A DNA stretch of 9,596 nucleotides from the NCBI GenBank assembly GCA_944336815.1, contig CALVLG010000032.1:1-9596 (forward strand), read 5' to 3'. The notes under the pieces were generated by a model. That model was not told where the DNA came from. It made no database searches and was given only the letters and a program-made list of their open reading frames with translations. The DNA is from an uncultured Bacilli bacterium. GTDB lineage: Bacteria; Bacillota_I; Bacilli_A; RF39; UBA660. Position 1 is the stretch's first letter, and each line of letters starts with the position of its first letter. Positions 6,618 through 9,596 of the stretch are shown piece after piece. The position numbers and the translations under genes were made by a program.

Positions 6618-7160
6618 TTATAATCTTGGCGCATTAGATTGTTGTTCTAGGCCTAGATTTTTAGAAATAATTTCAACTGCTAAACGATTGCCATCAGCAA
6701 TATATGGGATTGTCTCACCAATATTTTTTTTGTAAACAGCTTTACCTAATGGGCTACTAATTGATACTTCTTGAATTGCGCCTTTATTTTTGCCACGATA
6801 AGAAACTAATTTAAAAGTAAATTCTTCTTTATCATTTTGAGAATTAATTAAGTAACAATTTACGGTGTCATCAATATCAATTGCTTCTTTATCGGCATTT
6901 TTTTCAACGATGATCGCACGACGTAATTGTTCTGATTTTAAACGAAGTTCTGCATTTAAAAGGTTATTTATTCTTTCAACTTCATTAAATTCAGCTGAAT
7001 CTAAACCGTCACGAGAACGGCATTCAAAAGCCCCTTTACGTTCTTTGTTATTAGCATTGATTTGTTTTTCAATCTCACTAATTTCTCCTAATAATTTTTG
7101 GTATCCATCTTTGCTCATATAAAGAGCGTTAGGATCTTCTTTAATCACAATTTTTTTCAT
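6618..7160 (-). CDS. GreA/GreB-family transcription elongation factor, divergent tip
   Basis: Gre factors insert a coiled coil into the RNA polymerase secondary channel and stimulate cleavage of backtracked RNA. Residues about 13-85 match the GreA coiled-coil domain (MSKDGYQKLLGEISEIEKQ, then an acidic tip, then SAEFNEVERINNLL). Residues about 95-170 match the FKBP-like C-terminal domain (SPLGKAVYKKNIGETIPY). At the tip the usual GDLSENAEY is replaced by DGLDSAEF, so the catalytic Asp/Glu pair aligns with D51 and D54, with E57 nearby. At 180 residues it is longer than usual GreA (about 157-160), with about 13 extra N-terminal residues and a polar C-terminal tail. The ribosome binding site GAGGTGA (7168-7174) is 7 bases from ATG. 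It has its own promoter after lon and no visible terminator before the ileS promoter. It could be the main GreA or a paralogue; the sequence here cannot decide. Confidence 0.85.
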   Translation of the reverse strand: MKKIVIKEDPNALYMSKDGYQKLLGEISEIEKQINANNKERKGAFECRSRDGLDSAEFNEVERINNLLNAELRLKSEQLRRAIIVEKNADKEAIDIDDTVNCYLINSQNDKEEFTFKLVSYRGKNKGAIQEVSISSPLGKAVYKKNIGETIPYIADGNRLAVEIISKNLGLEQQSNAPRL

Positions 7161-7167
7161 TTCAACC

Positions 7168-7174
7168 TCACCTC
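7168..7174 (-). promoter_or_regulatory. Ribosome binding site of greA-like gene
   Basis: GAGGTGA on the minus strand, 7 bases ahead of ATG 7160, is an exact match to the anti-Shine-Dalgarno core and supports this start for the longer N-terminus. Confidence 0.8.
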
Positions 7175-7194
7175 ATAAATAAAATTTGTTTGTT

Positions 7195-7223
7195 ATTCTA
7201 GCACACTATCTATAATAAATCAA
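7195..7223 (-). promoter_or_regulatory. Promoter of greA-like gene with extended -10
   Basis: Minus strand TTGATT (7218-7223), 17-base spacer ending in TGC, then TAGAAT (7195-7200). The TGn before the -10 makes it an extended -10 promoter. Its -35 lies inside the inverted repeat 7216-7236. Confidence 0.7.
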
Positions 7224-7236
7224 TTATTTTGATTTA
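7216..7236. repeat. Inverted repeat overlapping the greA-like -35 box
   Basis: Perfect 8-bp arms TAAATCAA (7216-7223) and TTGATTTA (7229-7236) flank 5 bases. A second palindrome, TGATTTAATCA (7230-7240), shares one arm. With almost no G/C and no T-run after it, it is a poor terminator for lon. It could be an operator or simply AT-rich chance. Confidence 0.4.
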
Positions 7237-7253
7237 ATCATATCAATAACTAC

Positions 7254-9569
7254 TTAATTAGCAAAAATACTTTCATAAATATCTTGATATTCTTTAACAA
7301 AAACAATTTCGATGTTATTCCGAATTTCTTTAGGAATTTTTTTGACATCAATTTCATTAGTTTTTGGCAAGAAGACTTTTTTTATACCATCATTATAAGC
7401 ACTGATAACTTTTTCTTTAATTCCCCCGACTGGCATTACCTCGCCACGAAGAGTCATTTCACCAGTCATGGCTATATCAGTTGGTACTTTTTTATTTGTA
7501 TATAAACTAATTAAACTAGTAGTAATAGCTACACCTGCACTAGGGCCATTTTTAGGAATTGCTCCTTCTAACATGTGGATATGAACATCCTTTTTTTGAA
7601 AAACATTTTCATTAATTTCAAAGTTTTTCGCATTACTTTTAAGAAAACTTAATACAACACTTAAACTTTCTTTCATGACCTCGCCTAATAAACCAGTAAC
7701 AATAACATTACCTTTGCCATCATACATTGTCGATTCAATTGGCATGACTAGGCCCCCCGTACCAGTAACAGCTAGCCCATTTACAAGCCCTTTTTTCACA
7801 ACTTTAGGTTTTAAATCTTCCATACTTAGCTGTTCATCTAAATATTTTTTTATATCTTTTTGTTCAATAGTTAACTGTAAATCTTTTTTCTTTTTAACAC
7901 TTTCCATAATAACTTTACGAAGAATGGTTTCTAATTTTCTTCTTAAATCCCGGACCCCAGCTTCATTCGTATAATTAATAATTATATGGTTTAAGGCTTC
8001 ATCACTAAAGGTTACTTCTTCAAAAGAAAGATGATATTCTAAGTAAATAGAAGGCAATAAGTAATCTTTGGCAAGTTTTACTTTTTCTTGGCTTGTATAA
8101 CTTGAGAGTTCAATTATTTCTAGACGATCTCTTAGTTCAAGTGGTATATCTTCTTTATAATTGGCCGTTAAAATAAATAAAACATGACTTAAATCAAATG
8201 GTTCTTCTAAATAAGAATCGGTGAAGTTTTGGTTTAAATTAGGATCTAAGACGTCTAGTAAAACGCTTGCTGGATCGCCACGGTAATCTTTAACCATTTT
8301 ATCTACTTCATCAATTAATAAAACAGGGTTTTTACTACCACACTTTTGTAAAGCCGTGATAATTTTACCGGGTGCTGAACCAATATAAGTTCTTCGATGG
8401 CCGATTAGTTCTGATGAATCATTTAAACCACCAACACTAATTTTATAAAAATTACGATGCAGTGCTTCAGCAATAGAAGAAGCGATTGTGCTTTTACCTA
8501 CCCCTGGTGGACCAACTAAACAAATAATGGGACTAATAAGTAAAGGGTTACGACTTTTCATGGCCGCATATTCTAAAATTCTTTCTTTTACTTCTTTTAA
8601 GCCATAGTGCGTTTTATTTAAGATGCTCGTTATGTATTTTAAATCTAAGGCTTCGATTGTTTCTTCATTCCATGGCAAAGAGAAAAATGTTTCTAAATAA
8701 TTTCTAACAAAAGCTAAATCAGGACTCATGTCATTCATCATTTCGTATTTGCTTATTTCAGTTAAAATTTTCTTTTTGGTTTTTTGTGAAATAAGTAATT
8801 CGTCTAATTTTTCACGATATAAATCGGCTTCTTTATTTCTTTTTCTATCTTCACCAAGTTCTTTTTGAATTTCTTCTAGTTTCCCTCTTAAAAAATATTC
8901 TTTTTGACTTTTATCTAATTCTTGTTGCAAAGAACGATTTATTTTTTGATCTAACTTAGCCGCTTGTAATTCTAAAGTTAAATCTTTTAAAAGTGTATTA
9001 GCTCTTTTTAAAGGGTCTACTTCTTCAATATAGGTTATCTTTTTTTCAAAACCAAGTGGTAATATAATCGCGGCAATATCCGTTAAGTTATCTAAACTTT
9101 TCTTTTCATTTATTTCTTGAATAAAAGAATTATCTAAGCTAATTGAAGTTTTAATATATCTTCTTAACCATCTAATTAAACCTTTTTTAACAGGAATTTC
9201 TTCTTGCTCATCAACCGTAACTTCAGGAACTAAGTAATTACATTCCAAAAGGTCTTTTTCTTCAGTTGGATTAAAGTATTTATTAATTTTAACTCTGCGT
9301 TTTCCAATTAAAGTCACGCGAAGTTGACCATTTGGTAAAACAATTTTACGAACTATCTCCGCCACAACGGCAACATTAGGTAAATCTTCAACATCAGGAA
9401 TTTCTTCTAAATAATCTTTTGGTGAAACAACAACAAATTCCTTATTATATTTTTTTTCACTAAGAGATAGAACTTTCAAGGACAAGGAGTTGTTTAACTC
9501 TAATTTTATCTCTTGATTAGGAAATAAAATTAAACGTTTTAAAAGCATAACAGGTAATGTCTTTGCCAC
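7254..9569 (-). CDS. lon: ATP-dependent Lon protease (LonA type)
   Basis: Lon is a cytoplasmic hexameric AAA+ serine protease that degrades misfolded and regulatory proteins. The 771 residues run in LonA order: N-terminal substrate-binding domain (1 to about 190, starting LPVMLLKRLILFPN), a helical coiled region (about 190-300), the AAA+ module with Walker A GPPGVGKS (353-360) and Walker B LLIDEVDK with D420/E421, and the protease domain with catalytic Ser677 in GPSAGVA and Lys718 in GGIKEKV. GHRRTYIGSAPGKII is the conserved pore and inter-motif region. The canonical GGVRDEAEIRGH there reads GGLNDSSELIGH, which drops an Arg and two acidic residues. The start is GTG, supported by AAGGAG (9579-9584) 9 bases upstream. 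A minus-strand TAA (9570-9572) directly before the GTG closes a short open frame that may be the end of an upstream gene. No CIRCE or CtsR site is visible in the 27 bases left upstream. No clear terminator follows. Confidence 0.97.
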   Translation of the reverse strand: MAKTLPVMLLKRLILFPNQEIKLELNNSLSLKVLSLSEKKYNKEFVVVSPKDYLEEIPDVEDLPNVAVVAEIVRKIVLPNGQLRVTLIGKRRVKINKYFNPTEEKDLLECNYLVPEVTVDEQEEIPVKKGLIRWLRRYIKTSISLDNSFIQEINEKKSLDNLTDIAAIILPLGFEKKITYIEEVDPLKRANTLLKDLTLELQAAKLDQKINRSLQQELDKSQKEYFLRGKLEEIQKELGEDRKRNKEADLYREKLDELLISQKTKKKILTEISKYEMMNDMSPDLAFVRNYLETFFSLPWNEETIEALDLKYITSILNKTHYGLKEVKERILEYAAMKSRNPLLISPIICLVGPPGVGKSTIASSIAEALHRNFYKISVGGLNDSSELIGHRRTYIGSAPGKIITALQKCGSKNPVLLIDEVDKMVKDYRGDPASVLLDVLDPNLNQNFTDSYLEEPFDLSHVLFILTANYKEDIPLELRDRLEIIELSSYTSQEKVKLAKDYLLPSIYLEYHLSFEEVTFSDEALNHIIINYTNEAGVRDLRRKLETILRKVIMESVKKKKDLQLTIEQKDIKKYLDEQLSMEDLKPKVVKKGLVNGLAVTGTGGLVMPIESTMYDGKGNVIVTGLLGEVMKESLSVVLSFLKSNAKNFEINENVFQKKDVHIHMLEGAIPKNGPSAGVAITTSLISLYTNKKVPTDIAMTGEMTLRGEVMPVGGIKEKVISAYNDGIKKVFLPKTNEIDVKKIPKEIRNNIEIVFVKEYQDIYESIFAN

Positions 9570-9578
9570 TTATAACCA

Positions 9579-9584
9579 CTCCTT
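9579..9584 (-). promoter_or_regulatory. Ribosome binding site selecting the GTG start of lon
   Basis: AAGGAG on the minus strand, 9 bases before GTG 9569. The other nearby candidate, ATG at about 9592-9594, runs into TAA at 9570-9572, so GTG is the supported start. Confidence 0.8.
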
Positions 9585-9596
9585 ACACAACATGTT

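Noticed and set aside
7216..7236. Hairpin as an intrinsic terminator of lon
   Set aside because: The stem has only A-T pairs apart from one C-G pair, and the following bases (TTATAGATAG on the minus strand) are not a T-run; it also overlaps a good -35 box.
6865..7974. Plus-strand open frames opposite greA-like and lon
   Set aside because: Same reason: low-complexity antisense frames over conserved Gre and Lon domains.
1..9596. Alternative genetic code (TGA as Trp), as in Mycoplasma-like relatives
   Set aside because: The Trp codons checked in lon and ileS are TGG, all reading frames are complete under code 11, and the cell carries wall-synthesis genes.
9570..9596. CIRCE or CtsR heat-shock operator upstream of lon
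   Set aside because: Only 27 bases are available and none match TTAGCACTC or the GGTCAAA repeats.

Overview
The window is strongly AT-rich, low-GC DNA with standard code 11 (the Trp codons I checked are TGG, and every gene stops at TAA). It reads as a walled, Firmicutes-type bacterium: a T-box riboswitch, a penicillin-binding D-Ala-D-Ala carboxypeptidase, near-consensus sigma-A promoters and AGGAGG-type ribosome binding sites. I infer an uncultured Bacilli lineage (Erysipelotrichia or RF39-like) rather than a true mollicute. That placement is inference only.

Layout, left to right. Positions 1-993 (+) hold a Fic-domain protein whose 5' end is out of frame or lost near a run of six A. A bidirectional hairpin terminator (978-1010) separates it from a block in which every gene lies on the minus strand. 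In the direction of transcription (right to left) these are: lon protease (9569-7254); a GreA-like transcript-cleavage factor with its own promoter (7160-6618); ileS (6361-3263) behind a consensus promoter and a complete T-box leader with an AUC specifier; and a three-gene operon from a promoter at about 3212-3240, comprising a D-Ala-D-Ala carboxypeptidase (3187-1988), an NfeD-type membrane protein (1958-1497) and a family-6-type hypoxanthine/uracil-DNA glycosylase (1485-1009).

Most of this is housekeeping: protein quality control, elongation rescue, tRNA charging, wall trimming and base-excision repair. The most notable item is the isoleucyl-tRNA synthetase. It is the eukaryote-like type 2 enzyme (IleRS2), and its class I HIGH signature reads GLHH, with the first and third positions exchanged. 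That exchanged motif has been linked to very high mupirocin resistance in some IleRS2 enzymes. Here it sits behind a canonical tRNA-Ile T-box, so it looks like a regulated, probably housekeeping gene. The second notable item is the broken or slippage-prone start of the Fic gene. I see no CRISPR array, insertion sequence, tRNA or rRNA gene, and no clearly new multi-gene system.
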